Assembly: GCF_006352065.1 (NCBI RefSeq)
Contig: NZ_CP040915.1
Coordinates: 806,001-870,000 of the forward strand
DNA: 64,000 bases
Reading direction: 5' to 3'
From: Georgenia yuyongxinii
GTDB taxonomy: Bacteria; Actinomycetota; Actinomycetes; Actinomycetales; Actinomycetaceae
Positions 18,524 to 26,948 of this stretch are shown here, one piece after another (position 1 is the first letter of the stretch; the number at the start of each line of letters is the position of its first letter). A model generated the notes under the pieces. That model saw only the letters and a program-made list of their open reading frames with translations, searched no databases and was not told the DNA's origin. The position numbers and the translations under genes were made by a program.

Positions 18524-18562
18524 CCCATACTTTGTACGGTAGCCTACCGTACAAAGTATGGG
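18524..18562. promoter_or_regulatory. Perfect 18-bp-arm operator palindrome
   Basis: CCCATACTTTGTACGGTA and its exact complement flank the three bases GCC. Each strand also carries TTGTAC followed 16 bases later by AAGTAT, so the palindrome can hold mirror-image promoters facing the tetR gene and the 18603 frame. Its length and symmetry fit a TetR dimer-of-dimers site. Confidence 0.82.
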
Positions 18563-18602
18563 TCGGCGTACCAGGCGCCCTCTGGGGCGGAGAGGAACAG
18601 TC

Positions 18603-18722
18603 ATGGATGACGGCCAGCACGTCACCACGGACGGCCCGGCACCGGTGGAGGGCACCATGCGGGCGGTCCTGCGGGACGTGGTGGCCGGCACGGTCAGGGG
18701 GAAGGTCGCCATCACCAGCTGA
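18603..18722 (+). pseudogene. Internally deleted zinc-type dehydrogenase remnant
   Basis: A 39-codon frame with a good GAGAGGAA ribosome site. Residues 19-27 (MRAVLRDVV) look like the first strand of medium-chain NAD(P)-dependent alcohol dehydrogenases/quinone oxidoreductases. The last residues (VRGKVAITS) look like their final strand (..RGKVVITV). Some 300 residues between appear to have been deleted in frame. It lies directly downstream of the long palindrome, as expected for the former target of the divergent TetR. The short matches make this tentative. Confidence 0.45.
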
Positions 18723-18799
18723 GCGCCCCGGACGAGTGCTCGACAGACCACGACCTAAGCCGATCAGTTCCGCGAAACCGAAACGAGAAGGTGGCCACC

Positions 18800-19636
18800 A
18801 TGGCGACCGCCGCCCTTCACCCACCCGTCCACCCCAGCTATCCCGTCCAGGTCGACGGCGCGGGCGGCCTTCCGCTCTCCCGCTGGCTCTGGCTCGTCAA
18901 GTGGGTCTTGGTGATCCCGCACTATTTGATCCTGATCCCGCTCTGGATCGCGTTCGTCGCGACCAGCATCGTCGCCCTGGTGGCCATCGTCATCACCGGC
19001 CGGTACCCGCGCGGCATCTTCGACTTCAACGTCGGCGTGCTCCGCTGGAACTGGCGCGTGCACTACTACGCCTACGGCGCGCTCGCGACCGACCAGTACC
19101 CACCGTTCACCCTCCGCGAGGTCCCGGAGTATCGCGCTCACCTGCACGTCGACTACCCCGAGTACCTCTCCCGCGGGCTCGCGCTCGTGAAGTGGTGGCT
19201 GCTGGCGATCCCGCACTACATCGTCGTCGCCATCCTCGTCGGCGGCGCCGCCACCGCGACCTATCAGGCGACGAACACCGACTGGCGCTGGGAAGGCGGG
19301 CTGATCGGCCTGCTCGTCCTCGTCGCCGGCGTCGTCCTGCTCGTCACCGGTACCTACCCCCGGGGCCTGTTCGACCTCCTCCTCGGACTGAACCGCTGGG
19401 TAATCCGCGTCGCCGCCTACGCCGGCCTCATGACGGATGTCTACCCGCCGTTCCGCCTTGACATGGGCGGGCACGAGGACGTGACGCTGCCCGCCGGCAC
19501 ACCGCCCCCGACCGGACCCTCGCCGTACCCCGCCGCGCAGCAGGGCGGGACGTTTCCGCCCGGGCCGTACACGCTCCAGTCGTACCCGCCCCAGCCGTAC
19601 CCGCCCCACCCCGAGGAAGGGCCGCAGCGCACCTGA
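18800..19636 (+). CDS. DUF4389 membrane protein
   Basis: A 278-residue integral membrane protein made of two similar halves. Each has a (L/A)-V-K-W..(I/L)-P-H-Y segment ([32 protein letters not shown]). Each also has a YPRG(I/L)FD...RW block followed by TD-x-YPPF. About four to six hydrophobic helices are present, then a Pro/Tyr-rich cytoplasmic or surface tail ([11 protein letters not shown]). ATG 18800 has GAGAAGG upstream and is preferred to GTG 18791. Function of DUF4389 is unknown. It leads a same-strand cluster with an ABC exporter 85 bases downstream. Confidence 0.85.
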   Translation: MATAALHPPVHPSYPVQVDGAGGLPLSRWLWLVKWVLVIPHYLILIPLWIAFVATSIVALVAIVITGRYPRGIFDFNVGVLRWNWRVHYYAYGALATDQYPPFTLREVPEYRAHLHVDYPEYLSRGLALVKWWLLAIPHYIVVAILVGGAATATYQATNTDWRWEGGLIGLLVLVAGVVLLVTGTYPRGLFDLLLGLNRWVIRVAAYAGLMTDVYPPFRLDMGGHEDVTLPAGTPPPTGPSPYPAAQQGGTFPPGPYTLQSYPPQPYPPHPEEGPQRT

Positions 19637-19720
19637 CCCGTCGGCACCGCGCGGTATCGACAGCACGACAACCGGCCCGCCTGGACCGGTCGACCCGCAA
19701 GGCTCGTGAAGGGCATTGTC

Positions 19721-20656
19721 ATGATCGAAGCCCACGACCTCACCAAGCGCTTCGGCGACAAGACCGCCGTCGACCACGTCACCTTCACCATCGCGCCCGG
19801 CTCGGTCACGGGATTCCTCGGGCCCAACGGCGCCGGTAAGTCCACCACCATGCGGATGGTTGTGGGTCTGGACCACCCGACGGCGGGCACCGTCACCGTC
19901 AACGGCAAGCCGTACGCCAAGCACCGCTCCCCGCTCAGCGAGGTCGGTGTGCTGCTGGACGCCAAGGCCGTCCACACCGGCCGGTCCGCCCGCTCACATC
20001 TGCGCACGATGGCTGCGACCCACGGAATCTCCACGCGGAGGGTGGACGAGGTCATCGAGATGACCGGCCTGGCCGGCGTCGCGAGCAAGCGGGTGGGTGG
20101 CTTCTCCCTCGGGATGGGGCAACGCCTGGGCATCGCCTCGGCGATGCTGGGCGACCCCCGCACGCTCATCCTGGACGAGCCGGTCAACGGCCTGGACCCC
20201 GAGGGGGTGCAGTGGGTGCGTCACCTCGTGCGTGACCTGGCAGCCGAGGGCCGTACGGTGTTCCTCTCCTCGCACCTCATGAGCGAGATGGCCCAGACCG
20301 CCGACCAGCTCCTCGTCATCGGCCGCGGCAAGATCATCACCGCCGGTCCGGTCCAGGAGGTCATCGACTCCGTCATCGGCGCGACCGTGCGGGTGCGCTC
20401 CCCGCGGGCAACCGAGCTGGCCGACCTGCTCCGCGCCGACGGCGTCACCATCACCTCGCCCGAGGCCGGGACGCTGCAGCTGCACGGGGTGACAGCCGAG
20501 CGGATCGGCGAGACCGCCGCCGCCCACGGCATCGTCCTGCACGAGCTGAACCCCCAGAGCGCCAGCCTGGAGGAGGCCTACATGAACCTCACCCAGGACG
20601 CCGTCGAGTACCACTCCGAGCCTGTCCACATCCACCAGGAAGCCGGCATCCGATGA
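19721..20656 (+). CDS. ABC transporter ATPase (drug/bacitracin-exporter type)
   Basis: A 311-residue ATPase of the BcrA/CcmA-like group. Walker A is GPNGAGKSTT near 37-46, the variant signature is FSLGMGQRLGIASAML, Walker B is TLILDEPVNGLDPEG and the switch is SSHLMSEM. A C-terminal accessory domain follows (VRVRSPRATELADLL onward). ATG 19721 sits eight bases after AAGGG and matches the family start better than GTG 19706. The stop overlaps the permease start (ATGA), so this forms a two-gene exporter module; the cargo is unknown. Confidence 0.92.
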   Translation: MIEAHDLTKRFGDKTAVDHVTFTIAPGSVTGFLGPNGAGKSTTMRMVVGLDHPTAGTVTVNGKPYAKHRSPLSEVGVLLDAKAVHTGRSARSHLRTMAATHGISTRRVDEVIEMTGLAGVASKRVGGFSLGMGQRLGIASAMLGDPRTLILDEPVNGLDPEGVQWVRHLVRDLAAEGRTVFLSSHLMSEMAQTADQLLVIGRGKIITAGPVQEVIDSVIGATVRVRSPRATELADLLRADGVTITSPEAGTLQLHGVTAERIGETAAAHGIVLHELNPQSASLEEAYMNLTQDAVEYHSEPVHIHQEAGIR

Positions 20657-21513
20657 ACGCCGTCGTCACGCCCGCCTCAGCACCCGCCACCGAACCAGTT
20701 CGGCTCGCAGCTGCCCCTCGCGCCCGCCTGACCTTTACGGGCGTCATGCGTGGGGAGTGGATCAAGCTGCTCTCCCTGCGCTCGACCTGGTGGGTCCTCG
20801 GCATGACCGTCGCCGTGATGACGCTCTTCGCCCTCGGCCAGGCCATGTCCCTCGACCTGCTGGCCGACTCACCCGAAGCCGCCGCTCTCGGCACGATCCA
20901 CGGCGCCGAGATCGTCTCCGGCGGCTACCCGCTCGGGACAGTCACCATCGCGGTCCTCGGCGCCCTGCTGATCACGGGCGAGTACTCCACCGGCATGATC
21001 CGCTCGACCCTCACGGCCGTGCCGACGCGCCTTCCCGTGCTGGCCGCTAAGGCGATCGTCCTGACGGCGGTCACCGCACTCGTCACGGTGCTGAGCCTGG
21101 CCCTGGCCTCCCTCGTCACGAGGGTGCTCCTCGCCGAGCACGACCTCGTCCCGGCCCTCGATGACGCCCAGAGCTGGCAGATCTACGGTGGCGTGCTGTA
21201 CTTCCTGGTCGCGGCCGCCCTGTTCGCACTCGGCATCGGCACGCTCCTGCGCTCGACCGCCGGCACGGTGACCATCGCCCTCACCGTGCTGCTTCTCCTG
21301 CCCGGCATCCTGAGCATCATCACCCTCGACTGGGTCGAACGGATCGTCACGTACCTGCCGATGCCCGCGGCGGCCGCGTTCGTCACGGTCAGCGACTCCA
21401 CCCTCACCGACTCGAGCGAGCTCGCCCCGTGGACGGGCGTGCTCGTCGTCGCCGCCTACGCCGTCGTCCCGATGGTGGCAGCCGCCGTGATGCTGCGCCG
21501 ACGCGATGCGTGA
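20653..21513 (+). CDS. ABC-2 type transporter permease
   Basis: A 286-residue permease with six hydrophobic segments. It has the MRGEWIKLLSLRSTWWVLG amphipathic entry helix typical of ABC-2 exporters and ITGEYSTGMIRSTLTAVPTR after helix 2. It overlaps the ATPase gene by four bases. The C-terminus (VMLRRRDA) is the usual basic end of this group. It probably exports a lipid, peptide or drug together with the upstream ATPase. Confidence 0.9.
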   Translation: MNAVVTPASAPATEPVRLAAAPRARLTFTGVMRGEWIKLLSLRSTWWVLGMTVAVMTLFALGQAMSLDLLADSPEAAALGTIHGAEIVSGGYPLGTVTIAVLGALLITGEYSTGMIRSTLTAVPTRLPVLAAKAIVLTAVTALVTVLSLALASLVTRVLLAEHDLVPALDDAQSWQIYGGVLYFLVAAALFALGIGTLLRSTAGTVTIALTVLLLLPGILSIITLDWVERIVTYLPMPAAAAFVTVSDSTLTDSSELAPWTGVLVVAAYAVVPMVAAAVMLRRRDA

Positions 21514-21532
21514 CATCGCCAGGAGTATCGAG

Positions 21533-22453
21533 ATGGACGCGCGGGGCCGTTCGATGACCGGCAGGACCGTGCTCGTGACGGGCGGCACCTCCGGCATCGG
21601 GCGGGCGACCGCCGAGGGACTCGCCACGATGGGTGCCCACGTGGCCATCACCGGCCGCGACCCTGCGCGGGTGGAGCGGGTGGCAAGCGAGATCGGCTCC
21701 ACGTCCGGCGCACGGGTGGACGGCTTCGCCGCCGACCTCTCATCCCAGGCGGAGGTGCGGGGGCTGGCAGATGAGGTTCTGCGCCGACTGCCCAAGCTTG
21801 CCGTCCTCGTCAACAACGTCGGCGGGTACTGGAACACGCGGCACATCACGGCAGACGGGCTCGAACGCACCTTCGCCCTCAACCACCTGGCGCCGTTCCT
21901 GCTCACCCGACTGCTGCTCGAAAGGCTCGGCCAGAGCGGGCAGGCGCGGGTGGTCACCGTTTCCTCCCAGGCACACGCCCAGGGCCGGATCGACTTCGAC
22001 GACCTCCAGGGCGAGCGGTCCTACTCCGGCGCCCGGGCCTACAACCAGTCCAAGCTCGCCAACGTGCTGTTCACCTACGAGCTGGCCCGCCGGCTCCCGC
22101 CAGGCGAGATCACCACTAACGCCGTCCATCCCGGCATGGTCCGGACCTCCTTCGGGGCCGAGGACCCCGGCCGCGCCCAACGCGCCCTGGTGCCGCTGCT
22201 GCGGCCTTTCATGCGATCGACGACGGCGGGAGCCGCGTCCTCCGTCCGGGTGGCATCCGCTCCCGAGCTGGGGGAAACCACGGGGCAGTACTTCGCACGC
22301 GGACGCCCGAGGAGGTCCGCTCCGGCCAGCCACGACCGGGCTGTCGCAGCCCGGCTGTGGCAGGTGAGCAGCGCACTCGTCGGCCTCGCCGACGTCCTTG
22401 TGAAAACGTCCGACAGGTCACGAACCGCGAGCGACCGGATGTGGGACCGATGA
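21533..22453 (+). CDS. Short-chain dehydrogenase/reductase
   Basis: A 306-residue SDR of the retinol-dehydrogenase/WWOX-like subgroup. The NAD(P) loop TGGTSGIG is at about 17-24, NNVGG near 92, the catalytic Ser is in VTVSSQAH, and the Tyr-Lys pair is in AYNQSKLAN. ATG 21533 follows AGGAG at seven bases; ATG 21506 lies inside the permease end. The four-base overlap with the next gene places it in the envelope operon. Substrate unknown; relatives act on retinoids, lipids or steroids. Confidence 0.9.
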   Translation: MDARGRSMTGRTVLVTGGTSGIGRATAEGLATMGAHVAITGRDPARVERVASEIGSTSGARVDGFAADLSSQAEVRGLADEVLRRLPKLAVLVNNVGGYWNTRHITADGLERTFALNHLAPFLLTRLLLERLGQSGQARVVTVSSQAHAQGRIDFDDLQGERSYSGARAYNQSKLANVLFTYELARRLPPGEITTNAVHPGMVRTSFGAEDPGRAQRALVPLLRPFMRSTTAGAASSVRVASAPELGETTGQYFARGRPRRSAPASHDRAVAARLWQVSSALVGLADVLVKTSDRSRTASDRMWDR

Positions 22454-23202
22454 GCGCCACCACGACCGGCACCGGTGTCGCGCGAACGGCCGGCGCGCTC
22501 TTCCTGTTCAGCGCGATCACATTCGCGGTCGCGGCGACCGTCCTGTCCACCACGTTCGACTGGCCGGACATCCTCCGAGAGCCCGCCGCCGTCGTGCTGC
22601 CCGCGTTCACCGAGGGCGGCTCGAGCCTGGTGTGGACGTGGTTCGCCACAGCGTGGACCTACGGGCTCCTGGCCATACCGATCCTGCTCCTGCCCGCCGC
22701 GCTCGGCAGGCGCGACGACCCCGCGTTGCGGGTGGCCACCTGGGCAGGTGCCGTCTCGGTGGTGCTCGCCCTGATCGGGTTCCTTCGATGGGTTTTCGTC
22801 GTCCCAGCGCTGGCCGGCTCCTACGCCGCGGGAGACACGTCCACCCGCGCCGCGGTCGACGCCGCCTGGACCGCCCAGCACCAGTTCGGCGGCGCCCTCC
22901 TGGGCGAGCACCTCGGGCAGCTGCTGGTCATCGCCTGGTCGGTCACCCTCAGCGTCGTCATCCTCCGCACCCAGGTCCTGCCCCGCTGGCTGGGCGTCAC
23001 CGGCCTGGTCGCCGGTGCGCTCTACCTGATCAACCAGGGCGACATCCTCGCGACCGCCGTCCCCGGCCTCCCGGTGTGGGACCTCGGCGGGCTGATCGGA
23101 AGCACCGCCTGGGGACTGTGGGTGGCCGCCCTCGGCGCAGCGCTCCTGCTAGGACGGATCCGTCGTCCGCAACCCGCCCGCCAGGACCGCGACCTCCCGT
23201 GA
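22450..23202 (+). CDS. Six-helix membrane protein, DUF4386-like
   Basis: A 250-residue membrane protein with about six hydrophobic segments and a short basic tail. The general layout (long first helix, an ILRTQVLPRWLG turn before the fifth helix) resembles DUF4386 proteins, but I am not certain of the family. ATG 22450 overlaps the SDR stop and its own stop overlaps the next GTG. A separate promoter is therefore unlikely. Function unknown. Confidence 0.75.
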   Translation: MSATTTGTGVARTAGALFLFSAITFAVAATVLSTTFDWPDILREPAAVVLPAFTEGGSSLVWTWFATAWTYGLLAIPILLLPAALGRRDDPALRVATWAGAVSVVLALIGFLRWVFVVPALAGSYAAGDTSTRAAVDAAWTAQHQFGGALLGEHLGQLLVIAWSVTLSVVILRTQVLPRWLGVTGLVAGALYLINQGDILATAVPGLPVWDLGGLIGSTAWGLWVAALGAALLLGRIRRPQPARQDRDLP

Positions 23203-24656
23203 CCCGTCCCGTCGCTCCGCACCCCGTCACGGGCAAGGAGGCACTCCCTCCGCCGACCCGACGGCGCAGGAACCGCCGTCGGCTCATCCTCGTCGTCCTC
23301 GCGGTGGTCGCGTGGGGTGCTGCCGTGCTCGTGCTGGGACCGTTCGGCCTGATCCCGTTCGGTCTGCTGCTCGCCTTCAGCATCGATCCCGGCGAGGAGG
23401 AAACCGGGCCGTCGGTCAGGCTCACGACGCGCAATCTCGGGCTGGCCGTGGCCATGCTGGCGGCCTTCGCCTGGTTCTGGCTGGGATATCCCGATCTGCC
23501 GAAGTCGACGCTCGTGGTGATCGCCGGGGTGCTGATCGCCCTGCCGCTCGGGCTCCAGGCGTCCGCGGGCAATGCGGCGCGTGATCGCACGATCGTGGTC
23601 ACGAAGCGAAGCCTCATCCTCGCCCTGTGGGGGCTGGTGCTCTTCGCCGTCCTCTACCAAGAGGGAGGGGTGTGGCTGTACGGGCTGGCGGTGGTGTGTG
23701 TCGTCGTGCCTCTCTCATTGGCGGTGTCGCGGGTGTGGGTCGCTCGGCGCGGGCGGATCGAGCTCGGGCTGCTCCGCCACCCGCTTCGCCGGGACATGCG
23801 GGGGCACCTGGTCCAGGGTCTGAACATCTGGCTGTGCTGCGCGTTGCTCGGTGGGCTCCTCGCCGCCGGTGGCGCGCACATCGCACGTGTCCCGTTCTCC
23901 TTGAGCGCCGCCCAGCTCGACCTCGTGGTCGCGACCTTTGCCGCCGGCCTGGTCCTGCTGGCGGCGTTGGCGCTGGTCCCACGACGCCGCGTCCACGCGG
24001 CGACCAACGTGGTCGTGGCGCTGCTGTCGGGCTTCCTCGTCCTCCAGCTCGGCCCGGCCTCCACGACGTCCGCCGATGCGGTGGTGCTCGATTCTCCGCT
24101 GGCCGGCGAGTGGTTCGTGTTCAACGGCGGCCGCAGCGTCCTGCTCAACGGTCACTCTGGGAACGAGAGGCACGCGATCGACTTCGCGCGGCTGGGCGCG
24201 AACGGGCGAACGCACCCACGAGGGGGTGCCGCACGCCTGACCGACTACACCGGCTTCGGGTCGCCCGTGCTGGCGCCGGTCGACGGCCTGGTTGTCGGCG
24301 TGGCCGACGGCTATCCCGACAATCCGCCCGGCACCAACGGCGACCGCGCCAACCACGTGGTGGTGGCGATCGGTCGCGAGCGCTACGTGCTGATGGCCCA
24401 CCTTCAGCAGGGCAGCGTCAGCGTCCGCGTGGGCGACGTCGTGCGCCGCGGCCAGCTCGTCGCCGCCGTGGGGAACAACGGCCACTCCAGCGAGCCGCAT
24501 CTGCACCTGCAGGTCCAGGACTCCGCGGCAGGCATCGACGCCGAGCGCACCTACCCCATGGTGTTCCGCGATGTCGACATCACCAGGGGCGGTGCCTGGC
24601 CGTGGGGCGACAGTCGCGAGCTCCGCACCGGTGATCTCGTCCGGGGGCTCGGGTAA
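23199..24656 (+). CDS. Membrane-anchored M23 (LytM-type) metallopeptidase
   Basis: A 485-residue protein with a basic cytoplasmic start, about seven to eight transmembrane helices over residues 25-290, and an extracellular peptidase domain. Zinc motifs are the RHAIDFARL region (near 325) with His and Asp, and SSEPHLHLQVQ (near 430) with the HxH pair. VLMAHLQQGSVSV is the usual second-His region. The first motif is His-x2-Asp rather than the commoner His-x3-Asp. Such enzymes cut cross-links in peptidoglycan. Translation is coupled at both ends (GTGA with the upstream gene, TAATG with the next). Confidence 0.85.
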   Translation: MTRPVAPHPVTGKEALPPPTRRRRNRRRLILVVLAVVAWGAAVLVLGPFGLIPFGLLLAFSIDPGEEETGPSVRLTTRNLGLAVAMLAAFAWFWLGYPDLPKSTLVVIAGVLIALPLGLQASAGNAARDRTIVVTKRSLILALWGLVLFAVLYQEGGVWLYGLAVVCVVVPLSLAVSRVWVARRGRIELGLLRHPLRRDMRGHLVQGLNIWLCCALLGGLLAAGGAHIARVPFSLSAAQLDLVVATFAAGLVLLAALALVPRRRVHAATNVVVALLSGFLVLQLGPASTTSADAVVLDSPLAGEWFVFNGGRSVLLNGHSGNERHAIDFARLGANGRTHPRGGAARLTDYTGFGSPVLAPVDGLVVGVADGYPDNPPGTNGDRANHVVVAIGRERYVLMAHLQQGSVSVRVGDVVRRGQLVAAVGNNGHSSEPHLHLQVQDSAAGIDAERTYPMVFRDVDITRGGAWPWGDSRELRTGDLVRGLG

Positions 24657-25480
24657 TGACGATGACAACGTCGGACCGGGTCGGGCGCCGCGGTTCCCGG
24701 CGGGCGGCGAGCCTGCTGTCGGTGGCGGTCTCCGTCCTCGTCCTGGCGGCGTGCGGTGGCTCGTCAGCCGACCCGCCCGCCCTGGCCGGCGATCTGTACC
24801 AGGTCGACGGCGAAACGGCGCACCTGCAGTGCCAGGGCGCCGGTTCCCCGACGGTGGTCCTGCTCGGCGGCCAGGGCTTCACCACGACGACCTGGGACAG
24901 CTTCCGCGCCGCCCTCGGGCCCGATGTCCGCACCTGCGCCTGGGACTACCCCGGCGTGGGCCACTCCACGGGCGCGCCGATGATGACCGCCGCCCGGGCC
25001 GCGTCCTCCCTCGACGGCACGCTGCGCGCCGCCGACGTGCCACGGCCGGTGGTGGTGGTTGGCCACAGCATCGCCGGCCTCACGACTCGCCTCTACGTCG
25101 GCGAGCACCCGGACGATGTCGCCGGCGTCGTGCTCTTCGATCCCACGGTCGCCTCGTTCGCCCGCATGTTCGACGACAAGGAGTTCCGACCTGGGTGGGA
25201 CGGGACGGCGAGTGCCGACCAGGTGGAGCAAGTCACCGCGTGGCCGGACATCCCCTTCGAGATCCTGCGCCACGATCCGGCCGTGTACGCCACCGCCAAG
25301 GTGTGGAACGCGACCGTGGAGACCCAGTGGGGTACCGAGCAGGCGGCGTTCGCCAGGCTCGCACCGACGGGCACCGCGCGGATCGTGCAGGGCTCTGGCC
25401 ACAACGTCTACCAAGATGCCGAAGGCGAGTCCCTCGCCGCCGTCCAGCGGGTACTGGACGCAGTGGTCACGAAGCGGTGA
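24656..25480 (+). CDS. Alpha/beta-hydrolase lipoprotein
   Basis: A 274-residue secreted hydrolase. The N-terminal basic region and hydrophobic stretch end in LVLAACGG, a lipobox with Cys about residue 32. The hydrolase core shows the nucleophile elbow VVGHSIAGL (Ser near 143), an acid candidate in the FDPTVAS strand or later, and the catalytic His in GSGHNVYQD near 252. It is the last gene of the coupled cluster. An esterase acting at the outer membrane face is likely; the substrate cannot be read. Confidence 0.87.
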   Translation: MTMTTSDRVGRRGSRRAASLLSVAVSVLVLAACGGSSADPPALAGDLYQVDGETAHLQCQGAGSPTVVLLGGQGFTTTTWDSFRAALGPDVRTCAWDYPGVGHSTGAPMMTAARAASSLDGTLRAADVPRPVVVVGHSIAGLTTRLYVGEHPDDVAGVVLFDPTVASFARMFDDKEFRPGWDGTASADQVEQVTAWPDIPFEILRHDPAVYATAKVWNATVETQWGTEQAAFARLAPTGTARIVQGSGHNVYQDAEGESLAAVQRVLDAVVTKR

Positions 25481-25579
25481 TAGCCCCGGCAGCCCGACGT
25501 TGATCCCGTTCCGCATCCTGGAGGTGTGAGAGCAGGCAGCAAAGGTCGAGGGTTCGGGTCCCTCCACAAGGCCGTGTCC

Positions 25580-25891
25580 TCAGCCCGGGCCGAGCCGGGC
25601 CCTGAGCTTCTCGAGCTGCCGCCAGTGTGCCTCGATGCGCTGCCGGCCCATCGTGGTGATCGAGGCGGTGGTGTGTGACTTCTTGCGTTCGAATCGCTTC
25701 TCGATGGTGAGTAGCCCGGCATCCTCCAGCTTCGTGAGGTGGCTGGACAGGTTGCCCTTAGTGAGTCCGGTCGCCTGCTGAAGGAAGGTGAAGTCGGCGC
25801 GACCGATCGAGGAGAGCACGGTCAGGATTGCCAGCCTGCCGGGCTCGTGGACCAAGCGGTCGAGGCTGAGGTCGGGGTCAGGGGCGGCCAT
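25580..25891 (-). CDS. Winged-helix DNA-binding protein (HTH_34 type)
   Basis: A 103-residue single-domain regulator. LDRLVHEPGRLAILTVLSSI opens the domain, FLQQATGLTKGNLSSHLTKLEDAGLL is the recognition helix region, and the ERKKSHTTASITTMGR wing follows. It overlaps the upstream membrane-protein gene by 14 bases, a common pairing in actinobacteria. The twin operators in front of that gene are the natural targets. No cofactor cysteines are present, so metal sensing is unlikely. Confidence 0.88.
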   Translation of the reverse strand: MAAPDPDLSLDRLVHEPGRLAILTVLSSIGRADFTFLQQATGLTKGNLSSHLTKLEDAGLLTIEKRFERKKSHTTASITTMGRQRIEAHWRQLEKLRARLGPG

Positions 25892-26483
25892 CGGCGTCCT
25901 CGTCGACTCGTGCGGAACGGGCACGCCTCAGCGAGGCGAGCAGGTCGCGGTGGTCCAGCAGGCCGATCACGATGGTGACGAGCCCGATCGGAATCATCAC
26001 AGGTGACACCTTGTCGTCGAGACCGCCCCAGATGGGGGCGAGCGCGAGGACGGTGAGGCCCCCGAGCAGGACCAGGTGGTATGGCCTGAGCACGTTCAGC
26101 AGGCGGTAGTAGAACAGGAGCGCCACGCCGAATGCCGCACCGAACAGCGACACCGGCAGGTCGAGCTGGATGTCGAGGGTGATGCCGACGCACATGATCG
26201 CCGCGCACGCGAGGGTAAGGACCGCGATTCGCACCAGGGTCCGCCTCGACGGCTCGACCCGGCCAAAGGTTGTCACGTAGTAGCGGTTGACGACGTAGTA
26301 GCCGACGGCGGCAACACCAAGCGCCAGCACGAACCACGGCGCGCTGCCGCTGACCGGCTCGTCGCCGATGGGCGGCGTGTTGGTCAGGCCGGCAGCCAGG
26401 AAGATCAGTCCGGTCGGCACCGCCAGCAACCCCCGGAGGAGGTAGTAGCGAGTGCCCACCGAGGCCAGTGCACCTGCGTTCAC
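25878..26483 (-). CDS. Multi-pass membrane protein paired with winged-helix regulator
   Basis: A 201-residue protein with about six hydrophobic segments (LLAVPTGLIFLAAGL, WFVLALGVAAVGYYVV and others). GTG 26483 is chosen because GGGAGA lies eight bases upstream. The longer frame to 26531 would start inside the promoter. Its 3' end overlaps the regulator gene. I do not recognise a precise family; similar proteins commonly accompany HTH_34 regulators, and a sensory or stress membrane role is speculation. Confidence 0.78.
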   Translation of the reverse strand: MNAGALASVGTRYYLLRGLLAVPTGLIFLAAGLTNTPPIGDEPVSGSAPWFVLALGVAAVGYYVVNRYYVTTFGRVEPSRRTLVRIAVLTLACAAIMCVGITLDIQLDLPVSLFGAAFGVALLFYYRLLNVLRPYHLVLLGGLTVLALAPIWGGLDDKVSPVMIPIGLVTIVIGLLDHRDLLASLRRARSARVDEDADGRP

Positions 26484-26494
26484 GAGATTCTCCC

Positions 26495-26572
26495 AACTGG
26501 TCTGTGCCGCAAACCTTACGGTCGAGCGCACCGCGAGTCAATGGATGACCAACTGGTTTGTAGGACAAACCA
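26495..26572 (-). promoter_or_regulatory. Promoter flanked by two matching operators
   Basis: On the minus strand, TTGACT (26541-26536) and TAAGGT (26518-26513) are exactly 17 bases apart. Upstream lies the perfect palindrome TGGTTTGT-AGG-ACAAACCA (26554-26572). A second copy of the pattern, AACTGGTCTGT..CAAACC (26495-26515), overlaps the -10 and start region. The operators are 56 bases apart. Repression by the co-transcribed winged-helix protein, possibly by looping, is inferred. Confidence 0.75.
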
Positions 26573-26587
26573 TCTACGCGACGCGGC

Positions 26588-26701
26588 CTGCTGGCGTTCG
26601 GTGAGAGCGCTGCCTTCCTCGGACTCGTGCTGCCCGGGGGGACGGCCGTCAACCTCGGCGATGCGGTCGCGGCACAGGGCCACGCGGGCCTGGGCCAACG
26701 T
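26588..26701 (+). pseudogene. DedA-family membrane protein fragment
   Basis: One frame reads LLAFGESAAFLGLVLPGGTA, then VNLGDAVAAQGHAGL. This closely resembles the conserved FLGLVLPGETA segment of DedA/SNARE-associated proteins. It has no start, no following helices and soon runs into a stop. It is a short relic in the 376-base gap before lsr2; nothing else is visible in that gap. Confidence 0.5.
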
Positions 26702-26948
26702 TCGCGGGGGCCGCGTCGTCGCTTGCCGCTGCGCTTTGATCTCTGACCACGACCAGCGACGCCGTTCCAAAGCCGCGCCGGAGGACGTCGAGTCGGAACG
26801 GCGCCCGGTGTCTACGGCACCATCCTTGCTGGTCACGCCGTCCCCATGAGTCCGCCCCCGCCGGCCACCGGGCGCCGATCGCCGGAGCAGTGGTTATGCC
26901 CGTCCTGCTCGCTGTTCTGGCGACCGGTTTCCACAAACGTTCCAGCGC

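Noticed and set aside
22632-24656. Longer start for the M23 peptidase gene (674 codons)
   Set aside because: The first 189 codons are the out-of-frame shadow of the upstream membrane-protein gene; GTG 23199 coupled to its stop gives a sensible start.
25548-25564. tRNA T-arm-like hairpin (GAGGG-TTCGGGT-CCCTC)
   Set aside because: No acceptor stem, anticodon arm or CCA context could be built around it; more likely a terminator-like or chance stem.
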